A stretch of 64,000 nucleotides of DNA. Source: Antitrichia curtipendula. Its lineage: Eukaryota; Streptophyta; Bryopsida; Hypnales; Leucodontaceae. Made by a program: the position numbers and the translations under genes. The notes under the pieces are model-generated. The model saw nothing but the letters and a program-made list of their open reading frames with translations. It had not been told where the DNA came from and ran no database searches. The stretch spans positions 13,764,001 to 13,828,000 of the forward strand of contig OX579639.1 of the NCBI GenBank assembly GCA_951230915.1. The letters run 5' to 3'. Below, piece by piece: positions 25,074-38,000 of this stretch; the first letter of the stretch is position 1, and every line of letters starts with the position of its first letter.

Positions 25074-28000
25074 TCATGACTCCTCCTCAACATCAAAAAT
25101 TAGAGAACCATTATCGACACTTGCAGTGGGGACACTATTATCTTCTTTGCCTTGATATCCCATGAGTCGGAACTTTCTGTCTGACCTGATCAAAACAGAC
25201 ACATTCAATAAGTTAACACCACAGGACACAAGTGCCTAAGGTAGCACTACCCAACACTGACATGCTCCACAAGGGATCCCCACTAAATCTTGGCTACAAT
25301 GTAGGTATTGATTATAAGGAAATACACCCATCTGAACAACAGAGCCTATAATTGATTTTTGGAACACCTACAGGTTAGAATTTGAAAATTCACAACTTGA
25401 GCATATGGTATCCATATAGTGTATGCTAGAATCATCTTTTTAAGACCATGAAAAAAAATAGTAAGTGCAGTCCCTTAAATGGCTGGTTTTAGGTGATATT
25501 TTCTAACAAATGCATAGTTTATGATAACAAAATGACGAACGCATACTTCTGCTTGCCTTGCCTTGTAAGCCCCATTCTGTAGTACATTCTTTTTATGCAA
25601 AATGAAAGTTAAGAGTTTGCTTTCTTTCATGAGAGAAATCCTCAGGAGCTGTAAGTTCCACAATTTGCCACATTGAACATAAGATTCCTTGCAGTGAAGA
25701 ATGAAGGAGAAAGTAGATATCACTACCTGAAACCAATGAGCCAGAAGAATCGTCTTGCAAGAGGTGGGGGGAACACGGCAAACCCTGATGGACCACCCTT
25801 TTTCTTAATTTCCTGCACAAAGTCACTCATGCATCAAACCATGTCAATCATCTGCCTCGACCTGATGAAGGTTGCATTCCCTCTGCTCCTCCATGGCAAC
25901 AGAAGAAAAGAACTAAAAATGTTCTTACATGCTAGCAAGAAAAGAAAATTTCTGGGAACAACCGTAAAGAGGACCCCGGCATTCTATAGGGCATGAAAGG
26001 AGACAAAGTTCCATCTTAAGTACAGGGGACCCTATTGTATATATAAAGACCAAAGGTCAATGAGATCAATCCCTAGAGGACCCTTCTTGGCCAAAAAATT
26101 AAAAAGATCCTATAGAGGACGAATGGCACAGCCTAGGAACCATTCCGGACATATCAATAACCATACTTGCTCAAAGAGTTTGTGATTTATGAGGGTCCTC
26201 AAAAAGCACCCAAAAGCCAGGAGCAGCATAGGAAGACACCCTGTAGTATAATAGCTAGATTCCAGATATCAAGTGAACCGAAAAGAAAACAGAAAACTCA
26301 AACTATTCTAGCTTCGTCCTTACAAGGGTTTTATTTCTATAATTCGCATCAAATATCAGAGGAACTAGAGGTAGAAAGCGATTCCTAATAAGTAAGATGG
26401 AAACACAAAAAGGGAGAGAACCTGCACGAGTCGTTTGACAATTCGCCGACCAATACCTTGCTTCTGATACTCAGGATCAACAGCTACGTCGCAAATTGTT
26501 GCCTAATACAATGAAACAAAAGAGAAGTGAGTCCAAATATCTATCTCTCAAAACCTCAAATCTAACATAAGCTCGGTCACAGATGTGTACTTCGAGTATA
26601 TAAAAACAGGACTTATTAAAACAACACTACGCAGTCAAAGTATTGATTACATACAATGAATGCACCATCAGATACTGCACGCCCGATTCCTGATCCACGT
26701 CCACGACACCAACCGGATCAATTGTACGTCCAGCTAGCAATAATTTAACTATCTTAAAACAAATTCATCATCACCTTCACACTGAAATTTTGGCAGAAAT
26801 TCATGCCGACAGTACAGTATTATCTTAAGGATAACATGAAGTGGAACGTAAGCATACCGACAACTTTTGGAATAGACCTTAATCCCAGGACATCGTTCTC
26901 CTGTTCTGCCAGCACAATCACAAACTGCAGCATTCACGCTGCAAAATAAATTTATCAAACACCCTAAGCAAAAGAATGTTCGCAATATCAACGCTATAAC
27001 AGAGGTGCACACGCTCATTGCTGAATTTCTGTCATCCCTATATATATATTAAAGAAACACTTTAGCTAGAAAAGGTGCATTATAAGCATGTTGTATTTGA
27101 ATGCTCCACAGGGTAGTCCATTAAAATCAACCTTGTTTTCCTGGGCACCTTGTTGCTGGCGAAATTTACAAAATTTACAACCGTAGGTAAAACTCTTCTG
27201 TCAAGATAGCTGAATGATGTGCTTCAGAAACGTTTCTCGCTTACCATGAAGCTGTGTCGAAGTGCTTTCATGATCTTCGAGGGTTCTCTCGTGACCTTCA
27301 GCGTCTTCTCCCAAAGTTCGCTAAGCTGATTAATGAAAAATACAGAGAGTTTAGAATATTACAGGAATAAAGCTTAAAACAAAATAACTAGGACCAATGA
27401 ATGAATCACTCACTGGGTGTAATCTATCATTCACAACCCAAACAAGATCATGACTTAGATTAACACAGCCATGAGTTGAAAAGTCACCCGAAGTGACCTG
27501 TAAGGAATGAGTAACTTCTAGGTTTTATCAGTCATAGATGCATGACAGGTGCAATACTCATGGAACAAGGATAAGTCTAGGCTTGTGATTAGGACCCTAC
27601 TACTTTAAACTTCAAAAAATTTGCACTTCATTGATAAGGAATCCAGATAACAGATAATACAAATTTTAGTGCGTTAATTTTTCATCCTCCACAATGAAAC
27701 AAATTGCAAGAAAGTGAGCGCACCTGAACTGGATCAACGTCCGCAAGATTGGTGCTGTACACCAGTGGTCGTGGAATCCGAATTGGCCATAAGGGTCTAG
27801 GCGATTGCGGTAACGGAGTTGAGGCCAGAATAATCGCTCTTCGCTACATGATTACAAAGTCAGCAAATATAAATTTAACTAACACGCAACGAACGAGAGC
27901 GCTTGTGGAATGCATTCTCTCACACAAATAACAGCATTAATCACATGATACGACCTAACAAGAACCAAAAACATCCATTCGAACCCTAATAGAATGAACT

Positions 28001-28390
28001 AGCGCGCTGCGATGGGGTTCATGAACTAGGGTTTACACATCGTACTAAAAATTCAACTACCAAAAACGTCCTCCAACACTAATTCAAATCAACACTATTT
28101 CGGATCCTGTTTCAGCACAGTTCTGTATTAAAAACTGGCACATCAACCAGAGAATTTAGATTTTCAAACCCGTCTACGAGCTCTGACAGCTCCTAAAACA
28201 ACAAAAAACAAGAGTTGCAACATTCGCCATGGCTATGGAATCAAGATCGGACACCAACCGGCGAGTTCTTCAATTGCGACGGAGCCTTGAGCGGTCTTCG
28301 AAGATGCATGAAATTCGAGCTGGATCCAGAACAGCAGGAGCAGAAGGGCAAGGGAGATACATATCCGGATTGCAAGCCAAGACGCGACAT
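25074..28390 (-). CDS. GNAT-family N-acetyltransferase, probably plastid-targeted
   Basis: Exons supported, in transcript order: 28259-28390, 27724-27843, 27414-27497, 27245-27325, then one or more unresolved exons between 27244 and 26690, then 26655-26689, 26422-26502, 25727-25812 and 25074-25185 (TGA at 25074-25076). The first four are all phase 0. The catalytic part is clear: a strand ending GRAVSDGAF, then ATICDVAVDPEYQKQGIGRR, which holds the acetyl-CoA-binding Q-x-x-G-I-G motif A, then a C-terminal ARRFFWLIGFRSDRKF. The first exon (MSRLGLQSGYVSPLPFCSCC and on, rich in Ser and basic residues) resembles a chloroplast transit peptide, with ATGs also at 28402 and 28441. Plastid GNATs acetylate protein N-termini or lysines, or serotonin; the substrate here is unknown. 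Middle exon candidates include 66 nt ending QQGAQENK near 27120. Confidence 0.8.
25274..25515 (+). repeat. dispersed repeat in the last GNAT intron (copy 1 of 2)
   Basis: Shares the ordered motifs CCxACTAAATCTTG, CTGxACAACAGAG, TTTTGGxACACC, AAAATTCA.AACTT and ATGGCTAAA/GCTAGAATCxTCTTT with 43906-44165 in a GCN5 intron, same direction. Terminal repeats not identified. Confidence 0.65.
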
Positions 28391-28415
28391 GTTGGCTTCC
28401 ATCATCTTCAACATC

Positions 28416-28650
28416 CTCTCCAAACAACCAATTCCTTCCAAGAATCGCTAAATCCGGAGCCAATTCACATTCGAAACAGGAACTCAAACTCCAATCTCCA
28501 TTATCTCAATTCTAAGAAATTATTTCTTAGCATGCTCTCCAAACAACCAAATCCTTCCACGAATGGTAAAAATCTGGAGCCAATTTACAGCAGAAAAAGA
28601 AACTCAAACACTAATCGCCATGTTCAAAATTCTATGAATTTGAATCTCTA
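28416..28650. repeat. 119-bp tandem duplication at the 5' end of the GNAT gene
   Basis: Units starting at 28416 and 28535 both begin CTCTCCAAACAACCAA and contain ATCyGGAGCCAATTyACA and GAAACTCAAAC. They cover the leader just upstream of the chosen start and include one of the candidate ATGs (28441). Confidence 0.85.
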
Positions 28651-29912
28651 TTGAAATGGCGAAGTGACGAGAGAGCTGTGTCGGAATCCAATGGGCAGAT
28701 TGCTGAACCGGAAGTGTTAGTTGGGAAGGAGACATTCGGAGTGAAGGATGAGGGAGGAGCGCTGGCGGTGAGCCTTATCTGAGCCCCATGAATTTCTCGT
28801 TGCCTGCGATGGATGAAATCGTGTTGGGTCATCCAATGTTTTCCGTCGCTGTCATTCATCTTCATGTCTCACCCAAATAAGGAGGGCCCTTCACTTTTGA
28901 AAATCTGTAACAAAGAACTGAAACTCCGCCAAGAGAATATAAGTTATCATTGATTCATGTATGGCATTCTTTCTTCTTTCCATTGAACTATTATATGATT
29001 TTTCTCCAATATTCTTCAAAACATTTGTCATCCGACCAATGAATGGTTGAGTATTGAAGGATTATGGTAGGAACGCCCCAAAGCGCGTCTCTTTTTGATT
29101 CTATAGTCTTTTATGGTGAAATTCCAATTTTCTTTGATGAAGTTGTCAATGACCTCAAGACAAGTCCAACCTAAGCTACTTTGTACTCCCTTCATCTTGA
29201 AATGATTGTCCACAATTTTGTTGATATTTTTTTGAGCCAATTTCATTGACCATATTATAAAAAATATAATTAAAAAAGATTTCAAATTTTATATCACTAG
29301 AATCAATGAAGAACATTGCATGTGTTCATTGCAACCTAAATAAAATTAGCCACGAGAAAGTATTTTTTGACCTACTCAAACAACCCTACAAAAACATAAC
29401 ATTTAAAGTGGACAATCATTTTGGGACAAAGGGAGTAATATTTTGACATATGAATAGTATTTTGTGAATTTTTTAAGTCAAAAGTGTGAGAGAGTGACCA
29501 ATACATCCCACAAGGCTCCCTGTAAGCATTCAACCTTGAAGCACAAAATGCTTTAACTCCCATTAGTTGTTTTTTATAACATTAGACAAAATTGGAGGAT
29601 GTAGTGATACTTTTTTCAAGTCTTTTTGTTCCTTTTAGATATCCAAACACAAGATTGTACATTACATTAGAAATGTGTGACATCTTCCTATACCAAATTA
29701 TAACACATTGAATCCTAAATTAAAAATTCTAACCTTGTAGACTCAAATTATTAGAAAATTCATGTCGAAGAATAGATAGTTAGAAAAATAAAATAAATTA
29801 TAGATTCTACACCTACAAACACCTACAAACTATACCTTAAAGTTTCATAACTTACCCATATGATTTCCAAATAAACTTCATGCTAAATTGTGTTGGAAGC
29901 CTCTTTCATTAA
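28651..29912. other. intergenic upstream of the GNAT gene
   Basis: 28651-28870 is less AT-rich and is the likely promoter/leader region for the minus-strand GNAT gene. 28871-29912 is AT-rich with no gene recognised. Confidence 0.45.
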
Positions 29913-31251
29913 CCCCCAAATGCCCAAGGTCTTTGAGCTTCTAAGAATTTGTTTTAAATTGAACCAAAAAACAACTTTTAATAAGTTGTATCAATTTTTT
30001 TTAATTGTAACCGTACAAATTCAAACTAGACATGTTAAAGATCAAATGGAAAAAGAAAATACAACAATATCATTTATGGATTGAAAGATTATAACGTTTT
30101 ATCAACATGGTGTTAAAATTGCAAAAGTGATTCGAAGTCTTTCAATCCTCTTTTGCATGTCAAATATAAAAATTTGGTCACCAAAAAAGTACGAAGATAA
30201 AGGGCCTAACATGCTTAACCCCAATCAATTTATGGCTTTTCAAAACTTTTTTTTTTAAATGAATTTCTAATGTGATTTTTTCTCCAAGATTTAGTGTATT
30301 TGAGGCTCATTTCCAAGAGTCATCAACACTATGGAAAGTCAAGATTGCAATGGACACCCTTGCACAACATCTTGATTAGGAAAATCATATTCATTCATTT
30401 TGAAAATCGGATTTTTGATGCTAAGAATAGACTTCAAAGGAATCTTTAAATAATATCTTACTACTAAAATCATAACTCGTTGTGTAATATCACAAATGCT
30501 ACCATTAATAATAGGGGCTCGTGCTTGCTATGCTATGCATTTATTGTATCACATATTAGTAAAATTGTTGATACATTTGAATAGAATGCATGATAATGAT
30601 TTCAATAAGTCTTTGAAATAATTAGTTTTAATATTTTGTAAAAATATTTTCAATCATGCATACATAAAAATAATATTTTCACACGATGTTATATTACAAA
30701 TGTAAAATAGTAGTTTGCAATCACCTCTGTAATATCACTTTTACAGCTTTTATGATTTCAAAATTCTATTGCTGCTACCAAATGATTTGAGAAATTTATT
30801 CAATTGAAGCGATTTTGGATTTCACAACAATTAAGTTGTTCATGAAGTTTTTGAAATTTACAAGTTTTTCTTTTCAATTCACCAAGTTTTGGGGTTGCCA
30901 TTGTTCGTAACAATTGAGTCAACTTTTGAATGCATTACAATAAATGTGTATCTTTTACCATTGCATATATTTCATTCATCATTTAATAAATTTTTATTGT
31001 ATATTTCAATATATGATTACTTATAAACAAAATTATACAAAGATTTTAGTAATTTTTATATGAAGATTTATTGAAATTTTTGTTCTGCATTTTATCTAAT
31101 ACATAAAAATTATAATAAAATTCTAATGATGAATGCGTAGCATAGCAAGTGCCAACCGCTAGTAAACTACTAAAAATAGTAATTTGGTAAGATTTCATGT
31201 AACTTCAAAATTTCTTCGACACAACATTTTGGTGCTTCAGGCATTTAGAGG
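29913..31251 (+). mobile_element. TTAA-flanked element, 645-bp family, copy split by an insertion
   Basis: Flanked by TTAA (29909-29912 and 31252-31255). Ends CCCCCAAATGCCCAAGG and CTTCAGGCATTTAGAGG. Strongly similar to 38838-39482 across the element (CAAACTAGACATGTTA, GGATAAAGGGCCTAACATGC, GTGTATTTGAGGCTCATT), apart from 30470-31165, which is absent there. Confidence 0.85.
30470..31165. mobile_element. ~0.7-kb insertion with 10-bp flanking repeat
   Basis: Bounded by ACTACTAAAA at 30460-30469 and 31166-31175, the direct repeat expected of a target-site duplication; the uninterrupted copy at 39 kb has this sequence once. Inside, GTGCTTGCTATGCTATGCAT (30519 onwards) and GCGTAGCATAGCAAGTGCC near the right end are inverted to one another. 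The repeat lies ~45 bp in from the left edge, so the true element ends are uncertain. A Mutator-type element fits the 10-bp duplication. Confidence 0.65.
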
Positions 31252-32926
31252 TTAATCAATAAGATTGAATAAATATAATTTATGTTATATAATAATAACT
31301 ATGCTTAGTTGCTATTAGTTTGAAATATGGATGCATTTTAACATGCATATTATTTTTTCATCCAAATTATGGTCATTTGATCTAAGAAACCTTGGCCATG
31401 TTCATAGTACCATTGAAAAGCTCCATGTGAGAAGGGGTGCACAGACTTTGTTTTGTGGCATTTAGAACTACATTTGGAAAGTTATGGGTTTTTTATTATT
31501 TTTAAATTAAAAATCTGAATTAAATTATCTTTTATTTTAGAAAACCACAACTTTCACATTACATGTCCGAATGTCACGAAACAAAGCCCTTGTGCTCTTT
31601 CGTGTATAAAGCTTTCTTACTATTTGTATTAAGAATGACAACATCTTGAATTGCAACAAAGCCCTTATACTTCTTTGTGCATAAAAGCTTTGAATTAAAA
31701 AATTAAAAAATTACTTTTACTATTATTTTGAGTGCGGCAACAATACAAGGCACACTAGTGACAAGAATAACACAACTATGGAATTTCTATTGCAATTGAT
31801 GTTTTTTGGAGGCATTGGAGGGCCAGATAGTGCTAGCCAAAATAAAAAATATAATAAAATATTAAAAATTCAAAAAAATTAATTAAATATTATTAATTGA
31901 TTTGGCTGAAGTTTGGCCATGTCAGACTGCTAATGTGATGCAGTTCCCACAATCCAAAAACTTGAAGGAACTCATAGCCTTATTGAGTACCTTAATTTCA
32001 TCTAATGTGTACATCATAATCCTTGTCGCAGCCCAAATATTCTTCAAAATATATTTTAACTAGGAGATTGAACTAATTGCTGAACAAACTTGTCTTATAT
32101 CAAGGCCCAATTTATACTAGTCGTAGGGCCGAATCGAAGGCCAACCCAATTTGCATGAGTTTCAGTCCTCAATTTGACTCTAATTCAACACTTTGGCCTC
32201 AATTAGTTTAAAGCGATGATGGTCAATTTCAAGATCCAATTTTTGATCATATGCTTATGTTTTTCTTTAATGTTGAATTTCAAAAAATATAAAGCATGAA
32301 TCTTTTTTTTTCTATTCTTATTTTTCTATTTCTAAATTTTAAAAAGAATTTTTTTTGTGAACCATTTTTTTTTCTATTTTTTCTATTTTTTTCTATTTTT
32401 CAAAATTGTATCCAGTTGCAATTTGACTTTGTTTATTATTATATATATTTTGGTTATTTGTTTAATTAATATACATTGAGTGACAAGAATTTCTATGTAA
32501 TTGGTTGTTGGAGAAGCTAATAGTATACAGATAAAATGCTTTAAGATCAACTAAAAGTAAATTAAAAAACTTTCTACTTTTTGTGTGAAATTTCAAGTAT
32601 TAAAAAATATATAGTTCAATGACTTGAAAGTGTTGATGTTGATGTTGATAACTAAAGTTTGCAGCCCCAAAATAGTAGTAATTTATTTTCATGAGAATTT
32701 TAAAGAATTTTGATCTTGCCATTATAAGAATTTAAAATAATCACACAACAATCCAGTGAAAAGAGGCTATCTCCCTTGGTTTGCCTATTAGTTGCCCCTC
32801 TTTCTTAAAAATTTAAAGGCCATTGATTGTTTGTTTTTAAAAGAAGTTTACCTTTGAAATCGCCGTTGATTTCTCAGAAAATCACAAGCCATTGATTTTG
32901 TGAGATTTAACTTGAGCCGTCTAAAT
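31252..32926. other. intergenic, no gene seen
   Basis: Very AT-rich with T-runs (32300-32410). No coding, RNA or clear repeat signal. Confidence 0.5.
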
Positions 32927-33196
32927 ATCAATACGGATACGGATACCAAAATGAATACTGGGTACATATACAATATTGTATACAAATATATAATAAATAC
33001 TGAATGTGAATACGGATACATATACGGTACAATATTGGATATGAATACTAGATATGAGTACATGTACAAGATATGGGATGTTGTTTATCCCATATTGTTT
33101 GTCAATTGCATTCCTTTGTGAAAATTACAAGAGGGCTGGGGAAAGGGGGAGGGTATGAAAATTTCAAAATTTCAAAATTTCAAAATTAATTTCAAA
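32927..33196. repeat. degenerate ATAC-rich repeat and ATTTCAAA array
   Basis: 32927-33075 is an imperfect array of GGATAC/GAATAC/TATAC hexamer-like words. 33155-33196 holds four to five ATTTCAAA units. Confidence 0.7.
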
Positions 33197-33340
33197 AATA
33201 TTCTAGGGGATTACTGAAGAATTAATAAAAAAAATTGGATTTTGGATGCATTATGACACTTTTGTCACACAATGTACCCAAAAGAGGTAGTCACTGCCTA
33301 CCTCCTTTTAGTTAGATCTAAACCAAAGAAACATACATTC

Positions 33341-33751
33341 AGGTAGTATGCTCTTAAAGGGACCATTTAAGAGCTGATTGCCTTTTGGAGGGAAGCTAAA
33401 GTCCTTGAAACAATTTTCAGTAAATTTTCGTAGGAAGAATGGTGAAATTGGCATCTAACCCAAGTGGTTTCATATTTTTTGGACCGTCTTAGAATTAGTT
33501 ATGAATTTTCAAAGATTTCTGTTCTAGGCACCTATTTGTGACTGTAGGTCTTCCAAAACCTGTCCACTTCCAACTTGTAAAGACATGTGAAGAAATCAAG
33601 GAGAATGATTAGCTCTCACAATAAATAATACTTTTTCCTTGATGCACTCAATGGCTAAAGTGGTCAATTCAAGGACCACTTCAAATCCATTCTAGAGCTA
33701 ATTATAGGAGCGGTTTGAAGAAGATGGGCGCATTTAGAACAGACTACCTTA
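33341..33751 (-). mobile_element. TA-type miniature inverted-repeat element, copy 4
   Basis: Starts AGGTAGTATGCTCTTAAAGG, ends AGACTACCTTA, and shares AACAATTTTCAGTAAATTTTC, GGCATCTAACCCAAG and TTTCATATTTTTTGGA with copies 1-3 (same direction as copy 2). About 100 bp longer than the others. Confidence 0.7.
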
Positions 33752-34878
33752 CGTATTATTTTTTGATCAATTTGCTTGAATTCCTAGTTAGAATATCTTA
33801 GCTTTACAATATCTGAATAGAAAAATAGAAAATTCTATTTCTTTTACTTTGCACAAACACGAGTGTTGTTGTCCAACTCACAAAATAAAGCGCATCACGA
33901 AAATGAGCTTACTTTTTTCAATATCCTTGCAGTACTGCATTAGTACCCATGGAGAAGCTTAAACAATAGAGTACCTAATTAATACTCTTGCAATACTGCA
34001 ATTTAGCAATATTTAGTGTATACAAATGTTGTACAACACTTAATTAAAAAACTTAAGCGCAGTATTGCAAAAGTATTAAGAAAATGAGTGTTTGTTGACA
34101 TTTTGCAATTGAAAAATATTTAAATAGTAAGTATTGTATTTTTAAGAAACAAAGTATTAATACAATATAAACGTAATATTAGAATTTAAAAAAAAAATTA
34201 TTATTGTTTTCATATAAATGCAATATTACATGCAGTACTGCAAGAATATTAGCTAGTATAGCCCCTTCTGCAATACTGCATCTCTACGAGTGGAGTCAGG
34301 GGGCACTTTCCTGATGCGAAGCTTCTCACGTCAAGTTTGGCGGCGAAGGAACGAACGAAAGTACCACAACTCATCCACATCCAAATTCATACAAGGATGA
34401 AAATGACTTCCGTTCATCCACCCATCTGTCCATCAAGTCTCCTCCTTGATGGGTGTGTGGAGCTGCATGGCCTTATTGCGACTGCTGATTACTGCACCTC
34501 TCTTGTCGCCGGAGGACACAATCGAAGGTAAGAGTCTCGACACTGTTTTTCTCAACGAAATCTCAAGAGGGACTTTGAACTTCATTGTGAGTTTGCTTTT
34601 GAGCTCAATGCTGGTTTCACAACAAGAATCCGCTTCGATTTGAGCTTCTGATGGGCGAGAACACCCGGCTATGGCGAGGGCAAGTTTTCGTTGAGAATAC
34701 GCGCTTACGGTTTGAGAAGAACTTGCGAGTGCACCTTCTATGTCGCTGACTTGGTTTAGTTTCTTCACCGTGCGAATTTATTATTGAAATTTGACTTCGT
34801 GAGAGGGTTTTGGGATGTTTTCAGAGTCGCCAAGGCGTGAATACAGCTGGTACCAATCACGTAGGGACGGGGAACTAG
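33752..34878. other. 5' flank of PANK2
   Basis: 33752-34300 is AT-rich and empty. From 34300 the composition becomes mixed; short open frames there have no family resemblance and are more likely promoter and leader sequence. Confidence 0.4.
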
Positions 34879-34925
34879 GTGTGTGAGTGTGTGAGTGTGT
34901 GAGTGTGCGAGAGTGTGAGTGTCGA
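34879..34925. repeat. GTGTGA microsatellite in the PANK2 leader
   Basis: Imperfect (GTGTGTGA)/(GAGTGTGT) array about 160 bp upstream of the PANK2 start codon, probably in the 5' UTR or core promoter. Confidence 0.85.
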
Positions 34926-35087
34926 GGAGAAGAGGAGATCGATTCAGAATTTGAGAATGCGGTGGGCTCCAGGAAATTGGTGATTGTTCGATCAGGGTTG
35001 CGAGGAGGTGAGTTCAGGTGGTTTTGTTGAAGGGGATACTCTGTTGAGGTTTTTAGGTTTTGAATTTGTAGAGGCTAGATTGGAGCT

Positions 35088-38000
35088 ATGGCTACGAGTA
35101 GCAATTCTTCATTACCGGAGGAGAATGGTTCTCGGACGCCACCGGTGCGTCCCCTTCTGGATCTGAGCGGCGCGGCCATCCTAGGCTCGCGCGAGGCCAA
35201 GAATCCCAGCATTCTGCTTCCGAATCAAAGTGAAGAGATTTCGCATTTCGCCATCGACTTGGGAGGATCGTTGATCAAGCTCGTGTACTTCTCCCGTCGC
35301 TCGGAGATCACGAACTCTGCAGGGACGCGAGCGTTGTCGCCCGTGCGGAAACTGGATCATTTGCGACGAGGCGGTTTCGTGGCCGGATTGCGCCGCTATG
35401 GCGGGTTTCCGATCCTCGGCGGGCGGTTGCATTTCGTGAAATTCGAGACGAACAAGGTGAACGATTGTTTGGACTTCATTCTGTCGAAGCGTCTGCATTT
35501 GCTGGACGCTGGTGCAGCGAAGGACGGTGTCATCAAGGCGACAGGAGGGGGAGCGTTCAAATTCGCCGAGGTTTTCAAGGAGCGCCTTGGCGTTACGATT
35601 GACAAGGAGGATGAGATGGGATGCTTGGTTTCAGGTGCGAATTTTTTGTTACGCGCAATCAGAGATGAAGCTTTCACGCATCTTGAAGGCCACAAGGAGT
35701 TCGTACAAATTGACAGTAATGATCTGTATCCCTACTTGTTGGTGAACATCGGCTCCGGTGTGAGTATGATCAAAGTGGATGGCGACGGGCAGTATGAGAG
35801 GGTGAGCGGCACGAACGTTGGTGGGGGTACTTTCTGGGGACTGGGAAGATTGCTTACCAAGTGCAAGACCTTTGACGAGATTTTGGAAATCAGTCAGAAT
35901 GGTGATAACAGCGCCATCGACATGCTCGTGGGAGACATCTACGGCGGCTTGGATTACTCCAAGATTGGCCTCTCCGCGTCCACCATAGCTTCCAGCTTCG
36001 GGAAGGTCATTGGGCAAGACAAGGACTTGTCTGAGTACAGGAGAGAGGACCTTGCGCTTTCGCTCTTGCGAATGATTTCTTACAACATCGGCCAGGTTGC
36101 TTATTTGAATGCGCTACGGTACGGGTTGAAGCGCATCTTTTTCAGTGGCTTTTTCATCAGAGGACACGCGTATACTATGGACACGATGTCATTTGCTATT
36201 CGGTATTGGTCCAAGGGCGATGCACAAGCCATGTTTTTACGGCACGAGGGGTTTTTAGGCGCGTTGGGGGCGTTTTTGAGCTACGACAAGCATGGATTAT
36301 CCAATCTGACTGCTCATCAGTGTGTTGAGAGGTTTCCAATGGGAGCTCCGTATGCGAGAGGAGAGATTTATGGGCCTCCAATACGGGACCTCAATGGGAA
36401 GATCACTTGGATGGACAAGTTTGTAAATAATGGAAATGAAATCACTGCTCCGGTTCCGACGTCGTACCCTGGAACCACGGGTCTTGGAGGCTTTGAGCGG
36501 CCTCTTGCACGGTCGGGCTCCCTTCGATCCGATGCAAGCGCAGCTCTGAATGTTGGAGTTCTTCATCTTGTGCCATCACTGGAGCCTTTTCCCCTTCTTG
36601 CTGATAAACAGGGCTATGAGCCCAATACCATTGATCTGAGCGACCAGTCGGAGCGTGAGTACTGGCTCAAGATTCTAGCCGATAATATTCCTGATCTTGT
36701 TGAGAAGGCAGTGGCCAGCGAAGGGGGCACCACGGATGCGAAGAGGCGGGGCGATGCTTTTGCACGAGCGTTCAAAGCGCATTTAATCAGGTTGTTTACG
36801 CTTAAAATTCTGGCTAGCTATTCATAGTCGTGTATTATATATCGCTTTGTCTTGATTTAGTGCTGCAGGTGTTGTGTTTACTTTCTGGGACTTATTTTGG
36901 ACCTTCTGCATCTCTAGGTTGCGGGAGGAACCAGCGGCATATGGAAGATTAGGGTTAGCTAATCTCTTGGAGATGCGAGAAGAATGTCTACGAGAGTTCC
37001 ATTTCCAGGACGTCTATTTGGCCATAAAACAGCGAGAGAACGAAGCTTCGATGGTGGTGCTTCCAGATCTGTTAGCTGAGCTTGACAGTCTTGACCCTCC
37101 TGCCAGGCTTTTAGCGCTGATTGAAGGTGTTTTAGCTGCCAATATTTTCGACTGGGGTGCTCGAGCATGTGTGGAGCTCTATCACAGTGGGACCATCCTT
37201 GAAATCTACAGAATGAGCCGAGATAAGATGAAAAGGCCATGGCGAGTGGATGATTTTGATGCATTTTATAAGAGGATGATTGGGAACCAAGACTCTGGAG
37301 GCCCATTGAAACCTCATAAACGTGCACTCTTATTTGTAGATAACTCAGGCGCCGACATTGTGCTTGGGATGATACCTTTAGCCCGGGAGCTTCTTAGGCA
37401 AGGCACGGAGGTTGTACTTGTAGCCAATTCTCTCCCTGCAATCAACGACGTCACTGCCTTGGAGCTGCCCAGTATTGTTGCAGCTGCTGCTAAGCACTGT
37501 GAGATTTTGCGAAGAGCAGCTACTGCTGGTGGCCTTCTAGTTGACGTGCTCAATGACGGTCAGTTCCAATCTTTGTCATTCTCCTCGATGATTTGCTTAG
37601 CATCGAAAAATTAGGCCTTGCACGCACTAACCCATTAGCTATCTGGGGTGTTAAGATCCTCCATTAGCTGGTTTAGTACCCACGTTCATTGGCTATGTGG
37701 TTGGTTTAGTAGTAGCTAAATGCCACTATATTTCCAGTACGTGTGCCGTGTTTTTTACATTCTAGTCGCATGGTTCCCTATAATTTTGGCTGAAAAGATT
37801 CGTACCGATAGCCCCTTTCTGACCTTGCTGACTTTTGGTGATAACAGGTTTGACAGAGAAGGATCTGGCTGAAGTTCCCTTCCTGACTGTCGTCGAAAAT
37901 GGCTGTGGCAGCCCTTGCATTGATTTTCGGCAGGTGAGCTCAGAGCTTGCCTCCTTAGCTGAGGAGACGGATTTGGTTGTGTTAGAGGGCATGGGCCGTG

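Noticed and set aside
28229..28654. Plus-strand 141-codon open frame antisense to the GNAT first exon
   Set aside because: No family features, and it overlaps the tandem duplication; the minus-strand exon gives a phase-consistent gene.
30470..31165. Helitron: the insert starts TC and ends CTAG before T
   Set aside because: Helitrons do not make target duplications and carry a 3' hairpin; here a 10-bp direct repeat flanks the insert and no terminal hairpin is visible.
36791..36827. PANK2 ending at 36827 as a kinase-only protein
   Set aside because: The reading frame after 36790 is intron sequence; splicing to 36918 restores the conserved LREEPAAYGRLGLANL continuation. Retained only as a possible intron-retention isoform.
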